Notes: generated by a model not told the origin, from the letters alone. Shown: positions 50,716 to 63,670, counted from the stretch's first letter. The stretch is DNA of 64,000 nucleotides from Lutraria lutraria (GCA_964023205.1 OZ026844.1:35139326-35203325); one strand, 5' to 3'. Program-made: numbers and translations.

Positions 50716-53200
50716 ACTTCTATGTATGTTAATACTCATAATTGTAAAATAAAATAAAAATGAACATCAGGAAGCATGAACTGCAGGAACCTGAACTTGT
50801 CAATTAAATTTGCTCGGCCTAATGCAAAGTTTGTTACTCTGCACCTAATTTGTTATATATTCTGATAGCGCGTAAACGAATGAAGTTCCCCATTAATGAT
50901 GTCAGAAGGGTTCCGATACTTGACACCAAGCTGTGAGTTAATTTAAAAGATATGTTTTCAACAGCCTTGTTTGCGAAACGTTGAAATTTCACAGTCTCTA
51001 GTAAGTTTGAGAAGCGCTGCTTTTCGAGTCATTTTTTCTAAAATTGGGTCCTGATATTGTCTGAGATGAAGGCATTATTTCTGACAGAATATTTCACGCT
51101 TATTTCATTATACTTTATTCAGCTTAACTGAATGTTACGGATTTTTTTCTTTAGACTTAATTTTGTTCATATATTCAGACACCCTCGGTACTTGCGTCTA
51201 GTTCAACTGTACGTTTTGGACCTAATCTAATGATTGCAATGCGCCCGATTGTCGGATTTAAGAATCTGGAATTCGATCTTTCACATTAAATTAAAACATA
51301 GTTTTTATTGTCTGACCGATGTATGAAATGCCTAGATAAAGTACTACACTATGGTTTATTGTCAAATATAATATCTATATAATGATTGGTATAGTAGATA
51401 AAATTCTATTAAAACCAGGGTTTGAAGTCTCTTTAAACGCTGGGATTAATTCTATGTGTATATGGATGATAATGCATGTATACAAAGCTATAAAAATCGA
51501 AGCTTCCCTTAATATCACACATAAGCTGAACAATTCAGGTAAAAAAATGCACGGTTTCTGCTTACAAATAAAAGACCGGTAAAAATATTTTATCCAAAAT
51601 ATTTTTTATTCGGAGATATATGAAAATACTGTCAATTAAAAAATGACAGAGTTCTAGAGACGATAGAAAAGTTCGGTCCCTGAGGTTAACAGATAACGGT
51701 AATATATTTCCGCCCAACTTACTGCCAGATGTTAGAACTATTTTTTTTGTAAAAAAGAGAAAATGCATATAAGTGTCCTATGCATATCAAGAGTTTCGCA
51801 CGATTGTTGTTTTAAGTCTACCATACATCATCTCTAAAAGCCATATCAAGTTTAACGAGCGGCTTTACCCCACAAAGATAAGTCCCCATTTTTCACAGAG
51901 ACTGTTGCCATACGAATGATGTATGAAGAGAAATAAAGTTCAAAATCGTGACATATTATGCACAAATTTTCTATGAGTAAGAAAAGAAATATGTGCCGTT
52001 GAAGTAAGCCATCTGTGATGTATAGACGAGATTGTATGATGTCGTCTGACACCCGCTTTCAAGCGAAAGGACCACATTTTATCGTGCTACTCACTCGGTA
52101 GTTAAATTCATGCGTAGAATTCTCAAACGGTGTACGTAAGACGTTCTGAGGATGCAATATCATAAGGTTTTGGGGCTCAAATGACCATATGGACCAAATA
52201 CGTAGTTAATATGCACATGGCTGTATCTACATGATTGTACACTGTGTAACGTGATCATTTTAGGCCTAAAACACCATCGTGCTCCATCTCCAAAATGTTC
52301 TAGCCCAGTATTGGTATATCAGTATTTCCCAATTTTACCACGAATCACATTCTAATCTCTTCACATATGCCGAAGATTGAACAAGCAATGACATGTTATA
52401 TTCAGAATATAAACTTTCTGTATTTAAATCTTAATATATTATGATTTTAAATATATGTTTGTAAATTTCATCGGAACTTACGTGTACCTTGGATATTGTC
52501 TAAAAATGGCGATAAAACCCCAACGTTTATTACTATTTCGTAACGAAGGTGTGGAGGGTGTCGAAAACTGAATCAAAGGCTATTAATAGAAGCGACGCAT
52601 TATATAAAGTATAAAACATTTTACGATTTTCTATGGAATACACATGTATGTAAGTTAAATGTTCCTGGTTCGTATGATCGACCAATCGCGACGAAAAATA
52701 GTATTTTGTTGTACAAACAAGTAGTTTTAGATGTCGTAGATAACAAAACACAACATGATGAGTTAAGATTGCAAACAGACTGTCAAAGCTTTACTTCAAA
52801 TACTAGCTTGATGTAGCCTACTAGTTAATGGTGTAGACTTAAAAACGTGAAGATACTCAGATCAATTCGGAATGATACTTACCAGTATAAATTAGTAATT
52901 GTCATCATAGGGGGCTAGCACGTGCATGTTGCACGGACCGAAAACACGTTTATCATATATATACATGAACAAGTGCCATTTTCACCATTTCGTTTGTTAA
53001 CATCCGTTTTGGTGTTTTATCTACAAAACCCAGTTCTGCCAAAAGACTTTCAAATATTTCAGTAAAAAACATTAACATTTGTAACATGTCGGGATTAATC
53101 TACTGATGTATAAATACATTTGTCATCTCCTCATATTCGTATGCCCAGCTTCATAAATCGCATCAGATGGAAATATCTTTGTTCAGCAGACGTCTGCTGG
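50716..53200. other. Noncoding DNA
   Basis: No gene or clear repeat recognised; open frames under 75 codons look like chance. Confidence 0.5.
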
Positions 53201-53236
53201 CGTAACTTTACTTTTCCACACACGAGCTGTGTGTTA

Positions 53237-53254
53237 TGACGTCATGAACAGCTG
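53237..53254. promoter_or_regulatory. CRE plus E-box
   Basis: TGACGTCA at 53237-53244 followed by CAGCTG at 53249-53254, in a CpG-richer stretch (53210-53270). Motif evidence only. Confidence 0.25.
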
Positions 53255-53769
53255 TCGGCTGTCTGGTGCGCGCATGTCAAGTAGAATCCACTTAACAATA
53301 ATAAATAAAGCATGAATGTTGATACGAACGAATATTCTGCAATCATATTAAAGTTATGTTGAAGTGTTTATACAGTAATTAAAGTGCAATACACATATTT
53401 TTGTCGCGACGTCGATATTTCATCCACATCTGAGAACCACACGCAATTCTCTGGATTAAACTAAAGTCTGGTTATTTATGGACAAGTTCTTGTTGAATTC
53501 AGAAGCATGAAATGAAAGTATGTCATACCAAACCTACAATTTTAAGATAACTTCTCCAACTTTTTTCAAAAGTCTGAGAATGAGCATTATGTAAATGGTC
53601 GGACACAACCTGTCCATGGTTACCGTATAAGGTATATACGTTTGCGTTATGTGTTTTGTTTTCTACGTTTGTGTTCCAAAGCATTACTAAAGCTAGTGCT
53701 CTCAAATAGATATCATTTACTGGCATTGTACAACAACATTGGTTCACGATATAATTGAATACAATGTAA

Positions 53770-53855
53770 TGCGTATCTTTCAACTACCGATATCTCGGAT
53801 ATCGAAAGATACCTTGATAATCGATTACTCCGATATATTGCACTGCCCTAGTATT
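53770..53855 (-). mobile_element. Terminal fragment of a hAT-like element
   Basis: Read on the minus strand it begins CTAGGGCAGTGCAATATATC followed by alternating CGAT/ATCG text and the palindrome CGATATC-CGA-GATATCG. This is a common end of animal DNA transposons. The other end was not found. Confidence 0.4.
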
Positions 53856-56209
53856 GGTAACCGTTAGTCCAGATACACTAGTAAAAATACCGACATTCTG
53901 TTAGAACGAAACGCAATCCAACATAAAAATGAAAACAAATGCATGGATTTCCTTAACGCATTAAAATGACGGGAAAAGACTTTTAATTAATTATTCATCA
54001 TTACTGTAAGCGAAGAGTACTTTAAATTGAGACTTGTTATAACACCTACATGTACTTGTCTTCAAAGGAACAGAAGATCAAACGATACGAAACTACTGAA
54101 GAAATACAGACCAACAAAATTATCCAATCACAGCATCGCTTATATTTAGAATTTATCATCTCCGAGTCTCCACCAATGAGATCATTGCTACTAAGCATTA
54201 AATTATCCATGACTAAATATGGCTGACTATCTGATATTCTCGTATAGTTACTTACTATATATTGTGTTATCATCTAGGTGAATCAGACATCTGAAGTGAG
54301 CCACAAAGGACTTAAACAAAATGGTGTTTATCCGTCTCATTATGCTACTTTCAATGAATATTAAATCCATCATATGAAAACAATTGTTTAGTAATATTAT
54401 TTATTTTCCTGTTTTAAGTCCTAGTATTATAGATGTCTGATTGGTCTCATTCATCATAATGTCAGATAATTAGATTGGACAGGTGATACTGTTTTGACTT
54501 TTCGGTTCTTTTTAATTTAAATTTTGTGTCTAAATGAATGCACCACCTACCACAATGTCCACCCATGTTGATTCCCAAGCAAATCTGATTGGTTGATTTT
54601 CGTAAAGGACACACCTTCTTTTGTACGAATGGTCATTATGGAAGACGGGGATGACAGAGTTCAGTTACCTTCCTGGTTTCAATTTAAACTTTATAAAAAT
54701 ACTTCACTGATAAAGGGAAATTAAATACAGCTTTAGTTCCGGGTCTATTGTACGTGTATGTCACCCAATTCTCAGAATATCGTATCATCACCTCGATAAA
54801 ATGTTCTTATTGAAAATAATGTCTATTCAGTACAACCTGGTCACCATGTCTGAAAACAGGACAAAACTTTGATTATTAACTTAGCTGTACAAAGTGTATA
54901 TTTTGTCATATAATTTTTTTTTGTGGAAATCAAGCCATTATTTTTTTTGTATGAATTTGTTTTTACTCATACCATTAAGATAGTTTGTATAATGAATATT
55001 CCTACATTAATTCGGGACTTAGACCAGAGTAGGTATTTTTTTATTTTTTTTTTCATACTGGATTTCATGATTTCAGTGTGGACCAAGTACATGTTTAATT
55101 GATGGTGCAAAAGTGGATTTTTGACTTTTATCATATGTATTAAGTTACATACATGTATTTGTTATACCTATAGTTGTACTTTTTTAAAAGATGTTTGATG
55201 ATATTTTTTCGTTGCCGCAGTGATTTAGGTTTGTATACAGCGAGCTAGGTTCTTATAAAAAGTATATTTTACGGACTAATATTCTGTATTGGAATAAAAA
55301 CAAGATCATAAAAATGTTTTAAAAGGACTTGTTTAACTTTACTTACGTAAAAATGGATATGTACAGTAAAATCTTACAATGTCATGATTACTAACAACTC
55401 AGTAAGACGACTTCATACTTTATATTCGGGACCGAGATTTCAGTTCCCTACAACTGAACTTGATGATGTTGATTTCATTTCAGGCCGGAATTTAGTCTAA
55501 CATAGAAATGACCTGATGTATGAATTAGCTGTATTAATTTAATTTCCTTAAAGAATTATGTATCATAACTATCGAAGACAAGCCTTTTTGATCTATCTTG
55601 CCTTTGATAACACATGGATCGACATTTTGTTCCTGTTTAACAAGAAAATAAACCATAAAGCTATTTTTTCCATTGCGGTATTTTCCTCTCGTTTGAAGTC
55701 AGTACTTCTTTTGGGAAGCCTCCAATTGCCTCTAGAGTTCGGGCTGATGGGTTACCGAGGAGCTTGCAGGGTTGGGATAGTCTAACCGACAGTCGTATAC
55801 ACACACCCATGAAATAATGTCAATCTAAATATTATGGTAGAACCATGAAATACGTATATAGTACATGTAACAGTATATAGTATATCCCCAGAAATCATGT
55901 TCTGTTTTATTTTCGCTGTGTAATTTAATGTACAAACATCATGAGCGATCGACATTGAATAAACTAACAAGGACGACCATCTTAAAAGTCACAATCATAG
56001 AAAAAATATACACCAACCGTATATCTTGATTATTTTTTTGTCTCAAGTACTTTAAACTCATCTGCCCTCGGTGGCTTATCAGCTAAAATACATTTTAGAT
56101 CACATTCCTAGATTCTCACAATTTTTGGTAGGTGTTATCCAATCAGATTGAAGCGCCTGCAATTACTTGTTGAACATTATGAGAATTTTGCGCTTAGATG
56201 CTATTTCAG
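53856..56209. other. Noncoding DNA
   Basis: No gene or clear repeat recognised. Possibly intronic to ELK if transcription starts upstream. Confidence 0.5.
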
Positions 56210-56734
56210 TTTGGTTTTACGCACGTAGTAACAGTTCGTCTGCTCCGGGTTTGTTTAGTGTTGTAAATGCTGGAACTCTTTGTTTACTAAAAGTTAATTT
56301 TGTCGGAACGTGTATGTACGTAGTTTCAAAGTGATTCCGTCGTCTGGTCGGATGTGTCGTAGATAGTCTGTAGTCGTTTTAAAAATATGGAAGAGAACAA
56401 AGAAATTATGATACCTATGTCTTTGAGGTTTTATGCTCTAAATTTGTGATACAACAGCACCGTGTGAGACAATAGTTTAGTTCAGGAAAAAATATTCTCA
56501 CCGCCACCGTCGGGATGATTCCTATTCCAACAGGAGCCGACGGATTAAGTCCGCCGCCGTACTGCAAGTGTCACCGATTTATATTCTATCCGTATATTAC
56601 AGATCCCCTGTTTTGTCGGGTGATGACGAATTCTCCGACGGCTGCACTATCAGAACTATCGTCGTCGTCGTCGGACTATGAACAGAACATCGAAACATCG
56701 TTTAATGTGGCTACCGACGAATCTAACCAGAAAC
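56210..56734 (+). CDS. ELK: ELK upstream exon with in-frame N-terminal extension (start 56515)
   Basis: CpG-rich segment ending in a strong donor, AAAC|GTAAGT at 56734/56735. A possible acceptor (tgctatttcag) at 56209 gives the listed start, but the 5' end could also be a transcription start. From ATG 56515 the frame is open to the donor for 73 codons (MIPIPTGADGLSPPPYC ... SSSSSDYEQNIE ... ATDESNQK). It leaves one base that, with the next exon's AT, makes His, then the ELK start Met. An in-frame TAG lies 42 bp before ATG 56515, so this is the first Met. A second in-frame Met is at 56623. Alternatively this is all 5' UTR and ELK starts at 58306. Confidence 0.55.
56387..56449 (+). CDS. Upstream ORF (20 codons)
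   Basis: MEENKEIMIPMSLRFYALNL then TGA, preceding the 56515 start within the candidate leader. A four-codon ATG frame lies at about 56352. If transcribed, such uORFs may limit translation. Not conserved as far as known. Confidence 0.25.
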   Translation: MEENKEIMIPMSLRFYALNL

Positions 56735-58303
56735 GTAAGTTGTAACTTAAAATGTCACTCTGTTCATTTCATGCACTGAATTTGTTGCTCACAATCACTG
56801 TAGATCTGTTCTTAATAATTTAAATGCTTTACCACTCACCTTGCATTCATTATAATTACAAGTAGTCGAAAACAATGTCTCTGTCCTTTATTCTGATCCT
56901 TATTTCAGCTACAAGACAGTGTACACACATTTTCCCTGTTTGACAACATAACTTCAGTTTGGTCCCCCAAAGCCACTTTTTGAGTCTTCGGGTCAATAAA
57001 CCCAATCTATACATGTTTTCATTTTAGTATGCCGTGCTTGCTTGGTTTAGATTACAATTATAAAAGCTCTTGTCTTAGTATAAGCTGAATAGAATAGGTG
57101 CATTATGTTTGGAACGAAGGAATTTACCCACCAAAATAAGCCACTGTTTACCCGATCATTTCAATACTAGTAGTAAAACCACTTCAATGTAATGTCTTGT
57201 AATTTAAGAACCGGCTTTCAACATTTTCTTTCTGTATTTGCGCCCCTATATTTAGGCCACTTTGGTATTAAAGACCGTTTCTTTCCCTCCGAAAGGTGGT
57301 CTTGATATCTCGGTTATATAGCGTGCACACGTGACTAGGAGACATTAAGATGGCCCTGATAGACTATGTTTATTCAAGAATGTAACGGATTGTTTACTGG
57401 AACAAGCATCCATACAATGTGTAATGAGTTATTTTTGTAGGCTGACAAATCCCATATCATAATCTGACAAGTAAAATCAAACTCCCCAATATTTCTCCTT
57501 GCCGACAAATCCTATTTATGCTGCGTATTTAATAATGTAGGTATGATTTTCAGTATGTTGCAATTATTACGAGACAATTTGGCAACATAAAAGGATATTG
57601 CGGTTGAATGAGTACAAGTTTTGTCCTATAAAAAGTCATGCTACCACTCCAACTTTGGATTTAACTTTATGGCTTCTTACAGGATTACCAAACTATGGAA
57701 CGACAAATGAAATTGCACCGCTCAACCATTATATTCCCTGTATAATTATGTAACAGTTTTTTTATACATAGGACGAGAATTAAGTTCGCGTAAAACATAC
57801 CTTTGACCTACATTGTACATGTATATTAAAACGTTGGTCTCGCATTAATCCCTTTTCTCGACACAGCACTTTCTTTGATAAAACAACACAGTTCACACCA
57901 ATCGCTATAAATCCCTAGACAACAATACAGTTCACATGCATCCCTTCCATTGAAGTTCTTCTCAAAATTACAGACCTCTCAAGATTTACGTGTTAGCGCA
58001 ATGTACATTGTGGAACTTCTTGCATGAAATATGTAGACTGAGTTCTAATTTATTTAATCATCATGTTGTTTGTTTAGCGATGAAATACAAAATATCACAA
58101 AATTGATACAGCGTTACTTCACCTCCATTGTACGTGACATAAGTAATAATTTCTGTTTTTCCCCTGTTATACATATCAATAAAAAAGGCATTGCATTTAA
58201 AGAGATGACATTTTGACAAGTTGTGTATAAGTCTGCATGGCATGTTGTCAGTTCCTGTAACTTCACCTGTTGTCAATTTCACAGTTTTTATTAATATTTT
58301 CAG
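56735..58303 (+). other. ELK intron (1.57 kb)
   Basis: Donor GTAAGT, acceptor attaatattttcag. No repeat ends or coding sequence recognised inside. Confidence 0.65.
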
Positions 58304-58305
58304 AT

Positions 58306-59376
58306 ATGGATAATAGTATAACTTTGTGGCAATTTCTCTTGGATTTATTGGTCAGTAGCAATCATAAGCAGATTATACAATGGACCAATGATGAAGGGGA
58401 GTTTAAACTGACCAATCCGGAAGAAGTGGCGAATTTATGGGGCCGTCGAAAAAATAAACCGTCCATGAATTACGACAAACTGAGTCGGGCATTACGATAC
58501 TATTACGACAAAAATATTATCAAAAAAGTCATGGGACAAAAATTCATGTACAAGTTTGTGTCGTTTCCTGAAATTGTCAAGACGGAGACGAAAGTGCCGT
58601 TTAAGCAGAAAATGGAGACTCTGGCTCAGGAGTATGGGCAACAGCGTTTTCCCCATTTAGGATCGTATGATCCTGCCAGTGTCAAGTCGTCTGCTGAAAG
58701 AGCGACGGCGGAATTGATCAAACAGAAGAAAAGTGTCGTTATTCCTGACGTAAAGCACGAGGACGCCGTGATTTCAAGCTCTTTCTTTCCCGTTAGTGTT
58801 GCAAAATGTTCTAATTCAACTGTGCAGTTTTCAAACTTTCCACAGAAAGAACCGTCTCGTATAGTAAATAGGCCTTTGAATTCTGTACCCAGTGCAGTTA
58901 ACATAAACTATTCATCGTCAACTGGACCGAAGTCGTCTGTTGTGTTAGTTACTACAAACTCGGCTATGATGTCTTCAAGTAGTGCCTTAAGCAGATCTCA
59001 AGCCATTAAATCTTCGTCGAAACCCAAACCTGATCCGTTGATATTGAATTTAAATCCACCAGTTCAAACAACAATCACTTCCGCTACACCCGTCCCCTTG
59101 CCAAGTCCTAAACATTTACAGCCACCCTTTTCATCTCTGAATACGCCCTTCGTGTTGGCTAGTCCGATGGTTGGAGTTCCAAGGACACCTTTGCATTTTT
59201 GGAGCTCATTGAGTCCCATTGCAACTCTTAGTCCTCGCCCGAATTCGAGTTCCGCTTTCCAGTTTCCAATGGTGAACGGCCAGCTGCCCCTCTATCATTC
59301 ATTGCCTAATTTCAGTGCTATAGAAAGCTTAGCACCACCTACAGTGTCTTCAAGTCACAAAATATCTGTGAAATGA
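58306..59376 (+). CDS. ELK: ELK-type ETS transcription factor (ternary complex factor)
   Basis: Nuclear DNA-binding activator controlled by MAP kinases; TCF proteins act with SRF at serum response elements. Start ATG 58306 lies 2 bp into the exon (acceptor cag at 58303), and [15 protein letters not shown] mirrors the vertebrate ELK start MDPSVTLWQFLLQLL. 356 residues in one exon. Residues 5-86 form the ETS domain ([40 protein letters not shown], with DNA-contact R61 and R64). Residues 239-250 ([12 protein letters not shown]) form a MAPK D-motif. Residues 279-321 are the C-box ([23 protein letters not shown]) with Ser-Pro sites S303 and S309, matching human ELK1 S383/S389. FQFP (318-321) is the ERK FxFP docking site. 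Two psi-K-x-E SUMO-type motifs (VKTE at 91, VKHE at 149) are present. No clear B-box (SRF contact) is visible. ELK1, ELK3 and ELK4 cannot be separated here. Human ELK1 is about 428 residues. Confidence 0.95.
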   Translation: MDNSITLWQFLLDLLVSSNHKQIIQWTNDEGEFKLTNPEEVANLWGRRKNKPSMNYDKLSRALRYYYDKNIIKKVMGQKFMYKFVSFPEIVKTETKVPFKQKMETLAQEYGQQRFPHLGSYDPASVKSSAERATAELIKQKKSVVIPDVKHEDAVISSSFFPVSVAKCSNSTVQFSNFPQKEPSRIVNRPLNSVPSAVNINYSSSTGPKSSVVLVTTNSAMMSSSSALSRSQAIKSSSKPKPDPLILNLNPPVQTTITSATPVPLPSPKHLQPPFSSLNTPFVLASPMVGVPRTPLHFWSSLSPIATLSPRPNSSSAFQFPMVNGQLPLYHSLPNFSAIESLAPPTVSSSHKISVK

Positions 59377-61298
59377 CGCCAGGATGAGCACCGGACATGA
59401 CGTCACTGAGTCCGGAAGTCTTGCATTAGCATTAACCATACAGTCATTGAGTGTTTTTGTGATCATAGAGGATTAATTTAAAACTTTGTGCTTGGATGTG
59501 TTAGTTCACTTATATTATTCATGTTTGAACGCTTCGTATTTTTGGTGGGGGTGTTAAATCCTCTGACATTTTGTACCCTTAGTGGATGCAGGCTTTAGGT
59601 TTTCTCGGAATATGAATATTTTTGTAATTTAAGTTTACTTTTATTATCTTACATTTTAGAATACAAAATTTTAAGTTTAAACATTTATTTGTCCATTATC
59701 ATAGTCTGCAAATAATCAAATCGATGTTTTTGTAATGGGCAAACTATATGGGAAGTATAAGGAACGTCAGTGTTTATATCATTTGTCTCGAATTGTTTGT
59801 TAAATTCTCCAAAAAAAAACCCGACACCTTTACCTTTGTAGTTTAATTTAGGCCGATGACATATTTTATTGTAGTAAATGTGATACATCAGTCTCTAAGC
59901 AGAATATAGTGATTTATCATGTCCTTATAATGGTGACCCTGTTTTATACGTGAAAAGGGGTAAATATTTCGTCTGGTGCAGTTTTTTTTCGTATTCAAAA
60001 TACATTTTGTGAAATTATTGTATTTTTAATGTTTTTTATAATGTGTGCCTGCGAACTTTGATAGGAAATGTTTGGTTACATACGGAAAACGACTGGCTCA
60101 TGTATATATCTCATGTTTGACCATAATTCATGTCATGTCGTTGGAAATAATACATTGTTGTTGTATAAAATACTGGTACTATCTTCGTAAGCTTTGTCCA
60201 ATCACTTGTCATATGTTTGATGTATTGTATATTTGTTTGACTTGCGTCATAGTTTGATGTCAGATTTGTTTTTGGTTTAATTGTTTCGTGGTTACAGTTC
60301 TCATAATGGTTCTTATATTGTCTACAATTAGTATATATCAATACTGTTTAATAGTACATGTAATGCATGTATGTTATATAATTTGAAACACTTCAGTATT
60401 TTCAGTTGGTGTTTATTTCAGTATGTCCGGAAAATTCACGAAGCTTTCGAATTATTTGTTATTTGATTTGATTACGTAAAGTACGGCTTCGTTTATTTAT
60501 ACAATCAACATCACGTTGTAGCTAATGACTTGCACTCCTTTAAAAATGTCCCTTCGTGTTATGTAATCTCCTAATGTAGCAGACGACATTTCTGAAATGG
60601 ATTGATTTTCTCCTCATTATATGTTCTAAGGACACATTTTGCTGATGCCTTTTACGACTTCTAATCATTAATTGACACACTTTGTGGTAAACATTATATC
60701 ATATTAGTTAGATTTAATCTAGGTTATGAGTTTTAGCCCAATTCCGACATAAAGAAAGAAAATCTTGGAAGCTTTTTAGCACGTTGTAATTTATCTGAAG
60801 CGTCGGATTGATCACGAATTGTTCGAAGCTCACTTTTTTTAAATGAAATAACAAATTCTCTATATACACGTCTGGTTGTGATTAAACAACTTATTGTTCG
60901 GGTAATCATCTTTCTGGCCTGTCACAGCTGTCTTAGGTCAAGGTTATTTTTCCATTGGGGTACCATGTTTTGCGTGTCTCGTCTGTTAGTGTTTGAGGTA
61001 AACTTGATTGGTAATTAGAATCTCTATATGCGAGTGAGCATATTTTAATTAAGGCCAAGTGTTGAGGGGAGGGGGTGGGTGGGCGACGTCCTACTTTCTG
61101 TCGTATTTTGTTGTCATTTCGAGTTTTATTTGAAAGTTCGTGAAAAAATACATGATTTTTTTTCAAGTTATTTAGTACTGTTTTAGAATTTGTGCTTTGT
61201 TCCATATTTGTACAAGAGTTTCGAATATTATTATTGTTATATAAATGAAATTGGCCTTATTTTCAATTATGAGTATTTTTTAAAAAATGTGTAATAAA
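59377..61298 (+). other. Probable ELK 3' UTR
   Basis: AT-rich sequence after the TGA. A CRE (TGACGTCA) lies at 59398-59405. AATAAA at 61293-61298 is a candidate poly(A) signal; the true end is unknown. Short open frames on both strands here have no homology. Confidence 0.4.
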
Positions 61299-61398
61299 TT
61301 CTTTACATTAAGGTGACCTAGTTGCATTCTGGTTCTTCAAATTATTTCCTCCAATTTTTTGAAACTGAACTATAGTTCAAATTTCCATAGCCGTCACT

Positions 61399-61872
61399 CA
61401 TAGGCACTCGATTCCGTGATTTTTATACGTTTACAGACGTTCTTTTGCAATTTCACCCATCAAACAATGCAAATCTGTCGAAAGAAAAATCTTCAATTTT
61501 TCCCTTATTGCGTGTATAAAATACACCAAGGTAGTAAACTCGCCATTTTTTCGTTTGACGGAAGTGACAAAATAAGCGTGGGTCCCGGCTTTCCTTCTAA
61601 AAGCTGTCAAAACGTTTAAAGTGGGGGCACACTACAACGAAAGCAAGGTTCCCGGAAAGCACGTGCAGATTAGAAGGAAAGCCGGGACCCACGCTTATTT
61701 TCGTCACTTCCGTCAAACGAAAAGATGGCGAGTGCACTACCTTGGTGTATTTTATACACACAATAAGGGAAAAATTGAAGATTTTTCTTTCGACAGATTT
61801 GCATTGTTTGATGGGTGAAATTGCAAAAGAACGTCTGTAAACGTATAAAAATCACGGAATCGAGTGCCTATG
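61399..61872. mobile_element. Foldback (long inverted repeat) MITE, hAT-like, with 8-bp target duplication
   Basis: Two ~202-bp arms (61399-61600 and 61670-61872) are reverse complements with only a few mismatches, around a 69-bp spacer. Element ends are CATAGGCACTCGATTCCG and its complement. CCGTCACT occurs immediately outside both ends (61391-61398 and 61873-61880), an 8-bp target duplication as made by hAT transposases. No transposase. The near identity of the arms implies recent mobility or ongoing arm correction. Confidence 0.9.
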
Positions 61873-61958
61873 CCGTCACTTGCTCGGCGAGCATGAATTT
61901 GGATGCGGACTACAGTTTTTCTACATCTTTTGTTCCATGGTCCCATATTAAAGTAGGC

Positions 61959-62182
61959 CAACCCGCCACCGTCGTTGACTTCAAATCACTGAAACCTCTC
62001 ACTGATAGTGGGTTGTGGGTTCGAGCCCCAGTACCGACCATGTCTCTTTATGCGAGAAAGTAGGCAGTTGCCTACGGAGGATGGGAGTCTGGTACTGGTT
62101 CTTTCCAGGAACGATGGTTAGGTAAACTGTACGTCTTATATGATTCTGGCTGTTGAAAGGGGCGTAAAACTCGATATATAAA
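61959..62182 (+). repeat. tRNA-derived SINE (family 1), A-box deleted
   Basis: Matches 25101-25340: 'cttcaaatcact', B box GGTTCGAGCCC, 'gagaaagtaggcagttgcct', 'tactggttctttccaggaac', 'gttgaaaggggcgtaaaact'. About 18 bp holding the A box are missing near its start, so this copy should not be transcribed by Pol III. Confidence 0.75.
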
Positions 62183-62698
62183 GTACATCATCGTTCTCAC
62201 ATTTTACCTTTCAACACGCTTTTCGAGAGCCAAGACGAATAAAAACGTTTTTAATAACTGACAACTATGTCAAATAGGACAATGTTTAAATTAATAATTT
62301 CAAATGATTTCCTACAATAACATACCATGAGTGTTATATTTATGTATCAATATAAGTATTAGACAACGTGTTAACTTGTCAATTCAGACGAGTATAAAAT
62401 CAAGGGAAGTAACTCAGTGTTTTTTCATATGTTGAATATTAGGTAGCCTCCCTTATTTGACTGGTGTATTGACTATTGAGGTGACGGAGATGGCATGCTG
62501 AAAGAATCACTGGATTTAGATGTAAAAAGAAACAAAAAAGTAAGACATAGAATATGTATTTGTAAGGCTACGTGGTAGAAATGGTGTTCTTGAACTGTGA
62601 TAACTAAACTTAAACAGGTTCTTGACAATGTTTTGTTTAACATCACACCAACACCCAGTTATCAGCTTTCACGATGGATTGAGAACCTAGGCGTGTAA

Positions 62699-62850
62699 CT
62701 GGGTTGGACCACCGATCTTCTGTAAGCCAGTTGGACAGCTTCCTTACTTGCGAGATTTGTTAGGTTCCGGGTTCGATTCAAGCTCACAGTGGCGAGGGGT
62801 TAGTTACTAGTCAGTACTAGTCTTAGAGACCGTAACCACTCGATCACCAA
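62699..62850 (+). repeat. tRNA-derived SINE remnant (family 6)
   Basis: Head GTAAGCCAGTTGGACAGCTT and B box GGGTTCGATTCAAGC (62769-62783), spacing as in a tRNA. A short tail follows with 'gttactagtcagtactagtc'. No acceptor stem. Confidence 0.55.
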
Positions 62851-62907
62851 CATCCTTTAATAACCCCGTAAACACGTTGTGTTATTCGTTTCTCTGTATG
62901 AATGAAT

Positions 62908-62932
62908 TCAGAGACGTATTATACGTCTCTGA
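62908..62932. repeat. Near-perfect 25-bp palindrome
   Basis: TCAGAGACGTAT and its exact complement ATACGTCTCTGA separated by a single T. Could form a short hairpin. No known factor assigned. Confidence 0.85.
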
Positions 62933-63570
62933 TGAATTTAAGGTATTTTCGCGAAGGTGTCTTCTTGGCATGACGTATTAATTATTCAGAAGAAATTCCT
63001 CATTCTATTGGGCGATTCAGAGGAAACCCATCCTTGCATTAGGTGAAATCTACAAGCGTAGAAAATTTAAGACCACGCCAACTTAAAGCGAGTCTGCAAC
63101 TATTTAATGTGTTCTTCTTGTGGTTGTAAACTTTGTAAGGTAAACTTGTACGAACATGTATTTTGTGCGGTCGAAATAAAGTTATATACCGTTCTTGACC
63201 AACATTTTACATTTATTGGAATAATTGATATACGGTAGATATGACTAAATACGTAATTTATTTTGCTGACATAACATTAGCATTCTAAGGCGCGACCTAA
63301 TTGGACTGCTAGCGATAAGTTGTGTCCACACGGTTCTATAGCGGCAATTTAGGAACTTCATAAAAATATACTTTTGGTTTCAATAACGTAAATAACATTT
63401 AATAAACTTCGCGACTGTCTTTTTAAAGACATTTCTTGTTTCTTTGTGTATTGAGTTTAAGGGACCAGTCACCTTGTCCATTTTTTCTAAATATTTTATA
63501 TGATATAAATTATACTAAACCTGAAAATCAATGTCAATGAATGATAATTATTTTCAAAACATAATCATCT

Positions 63571-63670
63571 GCTGTAGCAGCACCAGCACCATCATCAATA
63601 ACAACACAAAATTTATGAGAACAACAACAACAGCGGCAGCAACAACAACAAAGTTGACAACCACAACTAA
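63571..63670. repeat. CAA/CAG-rich microsatellite
   Basis: Imperfect runs of CAR triplets (cagcaccagcaccatcatca, aacaacaacaacagcggcag, caacaacaacaaag). Not part of a recognisable coding exon. Confidence 0.75.

Noticed and set aside
58626..58904. Minus-strand 92-codon ORF
   Set aside because: Shadow of the ELK coding exon on the opposite strand.
61416..61855. Two near-identical ORFs on opposite strands
   Set aside because: Both are the arms of the foldback MITE; the likeness is due to the inverted repeat, not to two genes.
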